In this document: in pieces, positions 56,043 to 64,000 of the stretch
Layout: each line of letters opens with the position of its first letter
Position numbering within the stretch: the first letter of the stretch is position 1
From: Atopobium sp. ICM42b
GTDB lineage: Bacteria; Actinomycetota; Coriobacteriia; Coriobacteriales; Atopobiaceae
Direction of reading: 5' to 3'
Assembly (NCBI GenBank): GCA_000564995.1
Contig: JDFH01000003.1
Coordinates: forward strand, 1-64,000
DNA length: 64,000 nucleotides
Made by a program: the position numbers and the translations under genes
Notes under the pieces: model-generated
Told to the model about the DNA's origin: nothing
Databases searched by the model: none
What the model saw: only the letters and a program-made list of their open reading frames with translations

Positions 56043-57320
56043 ATGGCACAAATTCCTATGACAGATCAAGAGGTAAAGATTGCCCTTGATGCGCTGTCAG
56101 ATCAGATTGATAAATATGCAGAGCTTCTTGTGAAGAAGGGGTGTGCAATTTCTGAGGGAAGTCAGCTGGTAATTAATGCTTCGATTGAGATTGCTGATTT
56201 TGCCCGTAGGGTTCAGCGAGCAGCTTATGCGGCTGGCGCAGAATTTGTCACAGTTATTTGGGGCGATCAAGAGTCCTCAAGAATTATGTACGAAAACGTT
56301 GACCTAGCGCGTCTCTCTAAGACACCAAGCTGGAAGATTGAGCAGCTTAACTCCCTTGCAGAGCAGGGTGCAGCATTTTTGTTCCTCTCGTCTGATGATC
56401 CAAATGGTCTAAAGGGAATTGATCCAGAAAAGCCAGCTGCTGTTTCTCGCGCAAGAAACTTAGAGTGCGACGTCTTTAGAAACGGTATGGACTTTGGTAA
56501 AAACGTTTGGTGTATTGCTGGTGTTCCTGCAGCTGAATGGGCAAAGGTAATTTTCCCAGAGCTTTCTGAGGCTGAGGCAATCTACAGGCTTTGGATTGCA
56601 ATTTTGGATGTTGCTCATGCAAGTGGAGAAGATCCTCAGAGTGCTTGGGAGACCCACAATGCAACATTTGAGAAGACCAAGCGCTTCATGAATTCTCACC
56701 AGTTTGAAGAGCTTCATTATGAGTCTTCAAACGGAACTAACCTGACTATCTGCATGAATCCAGGACATCTTTGGGAGGGAGGCGCTGGAAAGACGCAGGA
56801 TGGAACGTTGTTCTTCCCTAACATTCCTACCGAGGAAGTCTTTACAACGCCAAACTATCGCAAGGTAAACGGCACTGTTCACTCTGCGTTGCCTCTGATT
56901 CATGCCGGCCAGATTGTTAAAAACTTCTGGTTTACCTTCAAAGACGGCGAGGTTGTTGACTACGGCGCTGAGCAGGGCAAAGACGTTCTGACTTCTATTG
57001 TTTCTCAAAAGGGCGGTAAGTACCTGGGAGAATGCGCTCTTATCTCTAAGAACACGCCTATTCGCCAGAGCGGCATTTTGTTCTACGATACCCTGTATGA
57101 CGAGAATGCTAGCTGCCATTTAGCACTTGGAATGGGTTTCCCAGAGTGCCTGAAGGGCGGCCTTGAGATGAGCCCAGATGAGCTCTTGGCCCACGGTGTT
57201 AATCAGAGCACCACGCACGTTGATTTTATGATTGGTGCAGACGATTTGAACATTTGGGGAATTTCTGCCGATGGAAAAGAAACACCAATTTTCGTAAATG
57301 GACAATGGGCATGGGAGTAA
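56043..57320 (+). CDS. M29-family metalloaminopeptidase (AmpS/PepS type)
   Basis: A 425-residue cytoplasmic aminopeptidase. Family marks are the N-terminal DKYAELLVKKGCAISEG segment, NPGHLWEGGAG, NIPTEEVFTTPN, and the C-terminal HLALGMGFPECL and STTHVDFMIG with metal-binding His and Asp. It releases N-terminal residues from peptides. GAAGGGA supports the ATG at 56043, not the ATG at 56022. It lies between tRNA-Gly and tRNA-Lys. Confidence 0.92.
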   Translation: MAQIPMTDQEVKIALDALSDQIDKYAELLVKKGCAISEGSQLVINASIEIADFARRVQRAAYAAGAEFVTVIWGDQESSRIMYENVDLARLSKTPSWKIEQLNSLAEQGAAFLFLSSDDPNGLKGIDPEKPAAVSRARNLECDVFRNGMDFGKNVWCIAGVPAAEWAKVIFPELSEAEAIYRLWIAILDVAHASGEDPQSAWETHNATFEKTKRFMNSHQFEELHYESSNGTNLTICMNPGHLWEGGAGKTQDGTLFFPNIPTEEVFTTPNYRKVNGTVHSALPLIHAGQIVKNFWFTFKDGEVVDYGAEQGKDVLTSIVSQKGGKYLGECALISKNTPIRQSGILFYDTLYDENASCHLALGMGFPECLKGGLEMSPDELLAHGVNQSTTHVDFMIGADDLNIWGISADGKETPIFVNGQWAWE

Positions 57321-57368
57321 ACTGCTACACTATCCTAGTTGCGTGGTAAAATTGCCACGCCCGATAAT

Positions 57369-57444
57369 GGGCCGTTAGCTCAGTTGGTAGAGCAGGGGAC
57401 TTTTAATCCCAAGGTCTAGGGTTCGAACCCCTAACGGCCCACCA
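57369..57444 (+). tRNA. tRNA-Lys (TTT)
   Basis: A 76-nt tRNA with acceptor GGGCCGT, anticodon loop CTTTTAA, T-loop GGTTCGAACCC and encoded CCA. Confidence 0.95.
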
Positions 57445-57452
57445 GGTAATTC

Positions 57453-57485
57453 AAAGGTCGGGTACCATAGTGGTACTCGACCTTT
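57453..57485 (+). terminator. Terminator between tRNA-Lys and purB
   Basis: AAAGGTCG-GTACCA pairs with TGGTAC-CGACCTTT, and TTCTTTT follows. It ends 27 bp before purB, so it may also act as an attenuator. Confidence 0.75.
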
Positions 57486-57512
57486 TCTTTTACGAGCAGA
57501 AGGAGTCTCATC

Positions 57513-58859
57513 GTGGTAGATCGCTACACCGGCAAAGAAATGGGCCACATCTTTTCTTTGGAGAACAAGTACGCCGTTTGGCAGGAGATTGAAGTCCTTG
57601 CGTGCGAAGCACAGGCTGAGCTTGGTGTTATTGGCATTTCTCGCGAAGAGGCAGCTTGGATCCGTGAGCACGCTGCGTTTAATCGCGCCGAGGTAGACGA
57701 GATTGAGGCTGTTACCAACCACGACGTCATTGCCTTCCTGACCAATATGGGCTCCTATATCGATGCCAAGGTTCCAGAGGGTGAGCTCAAGCCAAGTCGC
57801 TGGGTTCACTACGGTATGACCTCAACAGACCTAGGCGATACCGCCCTTTGCTATCAGCTCACCCAGGCATGTGATTTGCTCATTGCTGCAGTTCGTCGTT
57901 GCGCTGCAATCTGCAAGCGTCGCGCATTTGAGGAGCGCGATACTCTGTGCGTTGGTCGTACTCATGGCATTCATGCTGAGCCTATGACCTTTGGCATGAA
58001 ATTTGGTAGCTGGGCCTGGGAGTTTAAGCGCGACCTTGATCGCTTGAAGGATGCCCGCAAAAACGTCGCGTATGGTGCAATTTCTGGTGCTGTTGGAACT
58101 TACTCTTCCATTGATCCTTTTGTTGAGGAGTACGTTTGCGAGAAACTCGGTCTTGTCCACGATCCACTTTCAACCCAGGTAATTTCTCGCGACCACCACG
58201 CTTACCTTGCTGGTGTTCTGGCAACCGTTGCCGCCACCTGCGAGCGTATTGCAACTGAGATGCGTTCGCTGCAGAAGACCGATACCCTCGAGGCCGAGGA
58301 GCCATTCCGCAAGGGCCAGAAGGGCTCTTCTGCTATGCCTCACAAGCGCAACCCTATTACTGCCGAGAAGATCTGTGGTTTGTCCCGTGTAGTTAAGGCA
58401 AACGCACAGGTTGCTTTTGATAACGTTGCTCTTTGGCACGAGCGTGATATCAGCCACTCTTCCGCTGAGCGCGTTGCCCAGGCAGACAGCTTTATTGCTC
58501 TTGACCACATGCTGTCAAAGCTTGAGTTCCTGCTTGATGGCATGGTCCTGTATCCAGAGCAGATGATGGCCAACCTCAATAAGACCCGTGGCATGCTCTT
58601 CTCGTCAAAGGTTCTTCTTGCCCTGGTCAACACTGGTATTACTCGTGAAGAGGCATACAAGATTGTTCAGTCTAACGCTATGAAGGTTTGGGCAGATATT
58701 CAGCAGTGCAAGGAAGGAGCATCCTACCAGGAGCTTCTTGAGGCAGATCCAGCCTGTACGCTGAGCCATGAGGAGCTTGAGAAAATCTTTGATCCTCGCG
58801 CATTCCTTACCCGTTCAAACGTTTTGTTTGACCGTCTTGAGCATCTTGAATTGGACTAA
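57513..58859 (+). CDS. purB: Adenylosuccinate lyase
   Basis: Cleaves SAICAR to AICAR, and adenylosuccinate to AMP, linking PurC and PurA activities also encoded here. The 448-residue fumarase-family protein has TSTDLGDTA, GRTHGIHAEPMTFG and the signature GSSAMPHKRNP with the catalytic Ser loop. GTG start with AAGGAG seven bases upstream. It is followed at 3 bp by a Tat lipoprotein gene. Confidence 0.96.
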   Translation: MVDRYTGKEMGHIFSLENKYAVWQEIEVLACEAQAELGVIGISREEAAWIREHAAFNRAEVDEIEAVTNHDVIAFLTNMGSYIDAKVPEGELKPSRWVHYGMTSTDLGDTALCYQLTQACDLLIAAVRRCAAICKRRAFEERDTLCVGRTHGIHAEPMTFGMKFGSWAWEFKRDLDRLKDARKNVAYGAISGAVGTYSSIDPFVEEYVCEKLGLVHDPLSTQVISRDHHAYLAGVLATVAATCERIATEMRSLQKTDTLEAEEPFRKGQKGSSAMPHKRNPITAEKICGLSRVVKANAQVAFDNVALWHERDISHSSAERVAQADSFIALDHMLSKLEFLLDGMVLYPEQMMANLNKTRGMLFSSKVLLALVNTGITREEAYKIVQSNAMKVWADIQQCKEGASYQELLEADPACTLSHEELEKIFDPRAFLTRSNVLFDRLEHLELD

Positions 58860-58862
58860 ATC

Positions 58863-60074
58863 GTGTCACTGTTTGGGAACATTTCTCGCCGAAACTTCTT
58901 TAAGACGGGAGCGGCTGGTGTCGTAGTTGCGGGTGCAATTAGCATCACGGCTGGCTGCTCTCATCAAGAAGGCTCGGGAGATGCAGGAAAACCGCTGGTA
59001 CTTGACGAATCTTCTGGCACAAATGTGCTGGACTCCTATAGCTCTGCGGAGTATTCTGCCCAACCTAGCCAGACCTGGACTCTTCCTCTGGGAAGCGTGC
59101 TGCATCCAGCCGATGGAAATTGGATTCCCGTCACCACGGCCGGCGCATCTGCTACGCCAATGGTAAAGGGCTCTGCTCTTTCGCTGACGTCTGGCCAGGT
59201 TGTTGATGTTGTTCCTGCGGCTCAGATGAACAATACCACCGCCGTAATTTACGACGTTCGCTGCTCCGACTCCGTTTATGCATGGGTTGAAGTGGATACC
59301 ACAACCTTTGACTGGGAGCTTCTTGCCGCACCATTTTCTGACGGCAAGCTTACTGGAGATGCAAAGGTCCTCTACAAGGCCGATAAAAACTGGGATCCGG
59401 CTCCGTTTGCCTGTGGAGACGATAAAGTGGTTTGGCTCGTCCAACCAGCTTCTTCTGGCGAGAAAACCCGTGAATCTTCGCACTGCTACGTGTGGCGTGT
59501 GGGGGATCCTGAGGGAACGGACGCCGTTGAATCTCCAGGTAGATTTGCTACTGCACCGTCTATCTCAAAGGGCGTAGTTACCCTTACTCCTCGAGTTCGT
59601 GCCTCCGAAGGCACCTTCTATGGCGTCACAGCATACCTGCTGGGGGATAACCTTAAAACCAAGGTTGACCAGCTTGTAATGCCTCAATCTGTCAAGCCTT
59701 TTGCAGCAAGTCGCGTAGACGATAAGTTTATTGTGTCGGTTGAAGCAAGTTATGACTCGGGTGGCCTGTTGGGCAAGATGGGAACATATATCCTGCCTGC
59801 TTCAGGCGAAAACCCTTACGTCATAGAGCGTGAACCTTATGCAATATCGGCAGGTAAAGGTAGCCTTTACATAGTTAAGAGCCGCGCCTCTTACGTGCTT
59901 GTTGATACGCAAAATCAAACGGCAAACTGGCTCTATTCAATGGATAGAAGCGTTGATTACGGAGAGTTTCCCGCTCGAGAAGGCAACTGTGATTCTTTTG
60001 TAACCTACTCAACTGTTAAGGATCCTACCAGCGGATATCCGGCTTCCGTGACAGTTCGTGTTTTTTCTTTGTAG
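58863..60074 (+). CDS. Tat-exported lipoprotein of unknown function
   Basis: A 403-residue protein. Its signal has a twin-arginine motif SRRNFFK at 8-14 and a lipobox ITAGC with Cys32. The mature part is rich in beta strands with repeated Trp, Tyr and Asp spaced at about 45-60 residues, so a beta-propeller is plausible. Start at GTG, 3 bp after purB, without a clear ribosome site; translation is probably coupled. It may be a surface sensor or binding protein; the two-component system that follows at 100 bp may or may not be connected. Confidence 0.8.
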   Translation: MSLFGNISRRNFFKTGAAGVVVAGAISITAGCSHQEGSGDAGKPLVLDESSGTNVLDSYSSAEYSAQPSQTWTLPLGSVLHPADGNWIPVTTAGASATPMVKGSALSLTSGQVVDVVPAAQMNNTTAVIYDVRCSDSVYAWVEVDTTTFDWELLAAPFSDGKLTGDAKVLYKADKNWDPAPFACGDDKVVWLVQPASSGEKTRESSHCYVWRVGDPEGTDAVESPGRFATAPSISKGVVTLTPRVRASEGTFYGVTAYLLGDNLKTKVDQLVMPQSVKPFAASRVDDKFIVSVEASYDSGGLLGKMGTYILPASGENPYVIEREPYAISAGKGSLYIVKSRASYVLVDTQNQTANWLYSMDRSVDYGEFPAREGNCDSFVTYSTVKDPTSGYPASVTVRVFSL

Positions 60075-60174
60075 ATTATTTGTAGGTATAGAGATAGAAT
60101 GAATACAAATAATTAATGAATAATCGTAATGTGCCATACGCACATACATGCAGGGCAAAAGAAAAGGGGAGACA

Positions 60175-60888
60175 ATGGCTTCCGACGAGAAGAAAATTCT
60201 GATTGTCGAAGATGAGAAAGTCATCCGTGACGCCGTCTCAGCATATCTTGAGCGCGAAAATTACGTTGTTAAGGGCGTTGGCGACGGTCAAAGTGCAGTT
60301 GAAGAGTTTGAAAAGCATGCATTTGACCTGGTGATTCTCGATCTTATGCTCCCAAAGCTTTCTGGAGAGCGCGTTTGCCGTGCAATTAGAGATACCTCTA
60401 ATGTGCCTATCATTATGCTTACTGCAAAAGGCGAGGTAGAAGACAGAATTATTGGTCTTGAGCTTGGTGCTGATGACTATCTTGTTAAGCCCTTCTCGCC
60501 ACGTGAGCTGGTGGCACGCGTTCGTGCGCTGTTCCGCCGTACGTATTCTGAGCCAGACACTGCTGTTGACGTGCTTGATTACGGTACCCTTACTATTGAT
60601 ATTTCTGGTCATAAGATTCTCATCAACAACGAGGAAGTTGACCTGACCGCTTCAGAGTTTAAGCTGCTCACCACCCTTGCTCGCTATCCTGGCCGCGTGT
60701 ATACACGTATGGAGCTTGTCGAGAAGGTCCTGGGTTATGATTTTGAGGGCTATGAGCGCACTATTGATTCGCATGTCAAGAACTTGCGCGCAAAGCTCGG
60801 CGATGATCCTCGTAATCCTCGCTGGCTGTTCACCGTTCACGGTGTTGGCTATCGCTTTGAGGCTGGCAACGCTAGCCACGAGTCCTAA
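60175..60888 (+). CDS. OmpR-family response regulator
   Basis: A 237-residue regulator. The receiver domain has acidic pocket Glu12/Asp13, phospho-acceptor Asp56 in VILDLMLP, Thr83 and Lys105 (LVKPFSP). The C-terminal winged helix (135-230) includes LTASEFKLL and VDSHVKNLRAKLGDD-like recognition. GGGGAG before the ATG at 60175 favours this start over 60148. Its partner kinase follows 11 bp later. The target is unknown; cell envelope (MtrA/WalR) or phosphate (RegX3/PhoP) are the closest styles. Confidence 0.92.
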   Translation: MASDEKKILIVEDEKVIRDAVSAYLERENYVVKGVGDGQSAVEEFEKHAFDLVILDLMLPKLSGERVCRAIRDTSNVPIIMLTAKGEVEDRIIGLELGADDYLVKPFSPRELVARVRALFRRTYSEPDTAVDVLDYGTLTIDISGHKILINNEEVDLTASEFKLLTTLARYPGRVYTRMELVEKVLGYDFEGYERTIDSHVKNLRAKLGDDPRNPRWLFTVHGVGYRFEAGNASHES

Positions 60889-60899
60889 GCTTTAGAGCT

Positions 60900-62405
60900 T
60901 TGGCGCTCTTCAAGAAACATCACTCAAATTCTCTTAAGAACCCTCCGGAAACTGAGGGTTCTTATAAAACTATTAAGCCCGATCCCGTTGGCACTCAAAG
61001 CTTTACCACCCGTATGGCGGCGTTCTTTGCGCTCACTGCCGTCATGACAGTATTGGTGCTCATTTCTGTTTTAGGTATTGTCTGGGAAAACCGTTTTACT
61101 ACTTATACTAGGGAGAACCTACAAAACACCGTTGATACTACCGCGCTCAATATGTCTCAGGCATACGCGCGCGCAGAAGGCTGGAATGCCGACGTTCTCT
61201 CTATTGCACGTCAGGCCTCTGCAACCAATTCCGATATTGGTATCCAGGTCTTAGATGTTTCTGGCGTGGTTCTGTATGACGACTCGGCGCCAAATGCTCG
61301 ACGACCTGGTGGAAATAGTGCATTATCTGGCCCTCAGACGGGTGACGCCGTGGTTTATGCAGTTGTCCAAAACCTGCAAGGTGAGCCTGTGGGCAGCATT
61401 AGAATTTGGACGTTTGGTTCTGAGCCGTTCCTGACCCAGCGAGACATTGCGTTCCGTAATGGCTCTTACCAGGCAATTAGTCTTGCTGCAGCCATTGCAA
61501 TTTCGCTTTCTGGGTTAATTGGTATTTTGGCCTCACGTTCACTTACCAAGCCCGTACGCCGTATTACCGAGACGGCTGTTCAGATCAGAAGCGGCAATCT
61601 TGCGGCTCGTTCAGGCATCCGTGGCGAGAATGAACTCGGGCGTCTGGGAGAAACCTTCGACGATATGGCGTCTTCACTCGAGAGAGACATTAAGCTTGAA
61701 CGCCGTCTGACCAGCGATGTTGCACATGAGCTCAGAACTCCACTCATGGCTATCATGGCCACCGTTGAAGCAATCCAAGACGGTATCTTGCCCGCAGATG
61801 AAGAGCGCTTGGAAAACATTGTGTCTGAGAGTAGACGTCTTTCTCGCCTGGTAGACGCCATGCTCCACCTCTCAAGGCTTGAGAACGGAAAGACAAAGTT
61901 CAACCCAGAAAGCGTCAATGTTGTGGCTATGGTGGCGAGTCTCGTTGCGGTACAAGAAACACTCTTCAAGGAGAATAACCGCACGTTGACCTTTGTGGAT
62001 AAGACACCCGAGGGCAATTGTTTTGTTGATATTGATTCGGACATGATTCGAGAAGCCCTGACCAACTTGCTGAGCAATGCTATCCGCTATACCGACGATG
62101 GGGGTCATGTTGTTATAACCGTATCAATCGACGATAACGATGCGGTTATCTCCGTGACTGATGACGGTATGGGAATTGCTCCTGAGGACATTCCACAGAC
62201 CTTCTCGCGATTCTGGCGCGCCGAAGAAAGCCGCGAACGCGCTTCGGGTGGTCTTGGCGTTGGATTGGCAATCACAAAAGAGATTATGGACCGTCATAAC
62301 GGCACTATCTCGGTAGAATCCGAGCTTGGAAAGGGCACGACCTTCTCGCTGCACCTTCCTCTGCTTGCCCAAAATAATATCTCTGTAACAGATACTTTGT
62401 TGTAG
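60900..62405 (+). CDS. Membrane sensor histidine kinase
   Basis: A 501-residue kinase. Membrane helices at about 41-62 and 191-212 bracket an extracytoplasmic sensor of about 130 residues. A HAMP domain (213-265) is followed by the H-box DVAHELRTPLMA with His276, N-box REALTNLLSNAIRYTDD, G1 DDGMGI, F-box and G2 GGLGVGLAI. The start is a TTG at 60900 with only a weak GAG; it is the only early start that keeps the first helix. It is paired with the regulator 11 bp upstream. Confidence 0.92.
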   Translation: MALFKKHHSNSLKNPPETEGSYKTIKPDPVGTQSFTTRMAAFFALTAVMTVLVLISVLGIVWENRFTTYTRENLQNTVDTTALNMSQAYARAEGWNADVLSIARQASATNSDIGIQVLDVSGVVLYDDSAPNARRPGGNSALSGPQTGDAVVYAVVQNLQGEPVGSIRIWTFGSEPFLTQRDIAFRNGSYQAISLAAAIAISLSGLIGILASRSLTKPVRRITETAVQIRSGNLAARSGIRGENELGRLGETFDDMASSLERDIKLERRLTSDVAHELRTPLMAIMATVEAIQDGILPADEERLENIVSESRRLSRLVDAMLHLSRLENGKTKFNPESVNVVAMVASLVAVQETLFKENNRTLTFVDKTPEGNCFVDIDSDMIREALTNLLSNAIRYTDDGGHVVITVSIDDNDAVISVTDDGMGIAPEDIPQTFSRFWRAEESRERASGGLGVGLAITKEIMDRHNGTISVESELGKGTTFSLHLPLLAQNNISVTDTLL

Positions 62406-62480
62406 GCCGATTTTTGGGCATTTTGCCGTACAATCAAAAGTCCTGCAATACAACGCGCTTTGCGCAGAAGTGAGGTCATT

Positions 62481-63377
62481 GTGGCTGGAGCTGAGCTTCG
62501 TCCCGATTCGCACGGTAAGGTTCGCGATATCTACGATTGTGGCGACAAACTTTTGATGGTTGCGAGCGATCGCATTAGTGCTTTTGACTTTATTCTCCCC
62601 GACGAGATTCCTTTTAAGGGAGAAATTCTGACGCGTATCAGCGCTTTCTGGTTTAATCGTTTCAAGGACCTTCTGCCTAACCACATGATTTCTGTTTTGC
62701 CAGATCAGACTCCTGAGCAGTTTGCAGATTACACTGAGTATCTTGCTGGTCGCGCAATGCTGGTAAAGAAAGCACAGACCGTGCCAATTGAGTGCATTGT
62801 CCGTGGTTACCTTACTGGTTCTGGCAAAAAGACTTATGACCAGGACGGTACCGTCTGCGGCATTAAGCTGCCAGATGGCCTGACTGAGGCATCTAAGCTT
62901 CCTGAGCCAATCTTCACCCCTTCCACTAAGGCTGAGCTTGGCGATCATGACGAGAATATCTCGTTTGAGCGCTGCTGCGAGATTGTTGGTGAGGATGTTG
63001 CTACTCAGCTGAAGGAAGCCTCGCTTGCAATTTATAAGGCTGCTGCAGAATATGCTGCAACTCGTGGAATTATTATTGCGGATACCAAATTTGAGTTTGG
63101 TTTTATCGACGGAAAACTTACACTTATTGATGAGTGCCTTACACCCGATTCGAGCCGTTTCTGGCCTGCTGAGGGTTATTCTGAGGGACACGTTCAGCCA
63201 AGCTACGACAAACAGTATGTACGCGATTGGCTGAAAGCCCACTGGGACATGCAAGGAGAGCCACCTCATCTTCCAGAAGAGGTTATTGAGGGCACGTCCG
63301 AGCGTTATCGTACGGCATTCCAGATTATTACGGGAACTGAGTTTGTACCACTGAAGGAGACCAATGTCACTGCGTGA
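62481..63377 (+). CDS. purC: SAICAR synthase
   Basis: Joins CAIR and aspartate to SAICAR in purine synthesis. The 298-residue protein has HGKVRDIYDCGD, SDRISAFD, ECIVRGYLTGSG, DTKFEFG and DECLTPDSSRFWP, all diagnostic. GTG at 62481 with GAGG upstream is preferred to a TTG at 62460. It acts just before PurB. Its end overlaps the next gene by 14 bp. Confidence 0.96.
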   Translation: MAGAELRPDSHGKVRDIYDCGDKLLMVASDRISAFDFILPDEIPFKGEILTRISAFWFNRFKDLLPNHMISVLPDQTPEQFADYTEYLAGRAMLVKKAQTVPIECIVRGYLTGSGKKTYDQDGTVCGIKLPDGLTEASKLPEPIFTPSTKAELGDHDENISFERCCEIVGEDVATQLKEASLAIYKAAAEYAATRGIIIADTKFEFGFIDGKLTLIDECLTPDSSRFWPAEGYSEGHVQPSYDKQYVRDWLKAHWDMQGEPPHLPEEVIEGTSERYRTAFQIITGTEFVPLKETNVTA

Positions 63378-63990
63378 CACCATTACAGGCGCAACCAAAG
63401 AAGCGCGTGAGGCTACCGCAAGCCTTTCAAAGAAAGAAACCTCCGAGGAGACTGAGCGTCCTTCGTATTCCGCTTTTGGTCGCAAATCTGCTGCTACTGC
63501 TAAACCAGTACGAGAGGCAGCTGCGTCTGTACGCGTAAGTGGCTCCGGCTCTGGCTCCAGTGCTCCAAAGAGCAAAGAGGAGAAGCGTGCTGCACGTGCT
63601 CGCCAGCGCGAGCGCGAGGATATTCGCAGCCGTGGATTTGAGGCTATGCTGCGCGCGGATCCAGACTATCATCGTGCCGAGCGCGTTTGGTGGGTTTTCC
63701 TAGGTCTTGGCTTTGTTGCAACCATCATTACACTGGTGCTTTCGTATATGGTTCCTGAGTCAAGGGACCTGAACACCGGCGTTGGTATGATTTCTGCCAT
63801 CATGCTGGTCTTTGCTTACTTCTGCATCTTTGGTTCGGTTGTCTACAGCTTCTTTAAGATGCGTCCTCTTCGCAAGAAGATCGAGGCTAAGGTTGCTGGC
63901 ATGACCGACAAGAAGCTCAACGATTTCTACCTCGAACGTCAGGCTGAGTACGACAGAAAGAGAGCCGAGCGCAAGGCTCGTCGCAAGTAG
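63364..63990 (+). CDS. Small membrane protein of unknown function
   Basis: A 208-residue protein. The first 100 residues are charged and low in complexity (Ser/Ala/Glu/Arg, with a Gly-Ser run). Two membrane helices at about 108-128 and 140-165 follow, then a basic helical tail of 40 residues. The ATG lies within the end of purC, with AAGGAG upstream. I recognise no family. It may be a cell-envelope scaffold. Confidence 0.78.
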   Translation: MSLRDTITGATKEAREATASLSKKETSEETERPSYSAFGRKSAATAKPVREAAASVRVSGSGSGSSAPKSKEEKRAARARQREREDIRSRGFEAMLRADPDYHRAERVWWVFLGLGFVATIITLVLSYMVPESRDLNTGVGMISAIMLVFAYFCIFGSVVYSFFKMRPLRKKIEAKVAGMTDKKLNDFYLERQAEYDRKRAERKARRK

Positions 63991-64000
63991 CAGTATCGCG

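Noticed and set aside
62124..63575. A 483-codon open frame opposite purC and the kinase end
   Set aside because: It spans several real genes on the other strand and shows no motif.

Overview
The window reads as the replication-origin region of a chromosome from a low-to-mid GC Gram-positive actinobacterium of the Coriobacteriia. An Atopobium/Lancefieldella-like member of the Atopobiaceae fits best, but this placement is inference from gene content and composition; no 16S gene is present. From about 38 kb leftwards nearly all genes lie on the minus strand, and rightwards nearly all lie on the plus strand, as expected for leading-strand genes diverging from an origin. The origin genes are gyrA, gyrB, a dciA-like gene, recF, dnaN and dnaA on the left, and rpmH, rnpA, yidD, yidC, jag/khpB, rsmG, parA and parB on the right. 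Two perfect parS sites lie around the end of rsmG.

Left arm (1-35 kb). An unknown membrane-anchored protein and an ABC exporter come first. Next is a purine operon (purA, then a DegV-PurD fusion, then a Nudix hydrolase). dnaB is followed by the rpsF-ssb-rpsR-DUF2232-rplI ribosomal operon. Then come an Ala/Pro-repeat membrane protein, two tRNA-Ser genes, a TRIC-family channel and typA. A partial tagatose/fructose-type PTS operon (EIIB, EIIC, GatZ-like aldolase subunit) lies opposite a LacI regulator. A ferric-iron-type ABC importer, tRNA-Ala, tRNA-Ile and a bifunctional nuclease precede the gyrase and initiation genes.

Origin (about 34.9-38.1 kb). A gene for a GHKL-ATPase with a winged-helix tail sits upstream of dnaA. 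Clusters of TGTTGAAAA/TTTTCAACA-like 9-mers flank it on both sides. These look like a variant DnaA box, and the DnaA DNA-recognition loop also departs from the usual sequence.

Right arm (43-64 kb). The genes are rlmN, ddl, a DnaQ-DinG exonuclease-helicase, two WYL regulators resembling PafB/PafC, and a degenerate M28-like membrane protein. A large thioester/VaFE adhesin with an LPGTA sorting signal lies opposite a Fur-family regulator. Then come tRNA-Gly, an M29 aminopeptidase, tRNA-Lys, purB, a Tat lipoprotein, a two-component system, purC and a small membrane protein. With purA and purD on the left arm, four purine biosynthesis genes are in view.

The strongest unexplained signal is a dispersed short word, consensus YTTCTCGCCA. 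By eye the 8-mer TTCTCGCC occurs about 26 times, against one or two expected. It is equally frequent in both orientations on both replichores, falls in different reading frames, and occurs as inverted pairs forming the stems of two gene-end hairpins. That is the distribution seen for DNA uptake sequences in Neisseriaceae and Pasteurellaceae.
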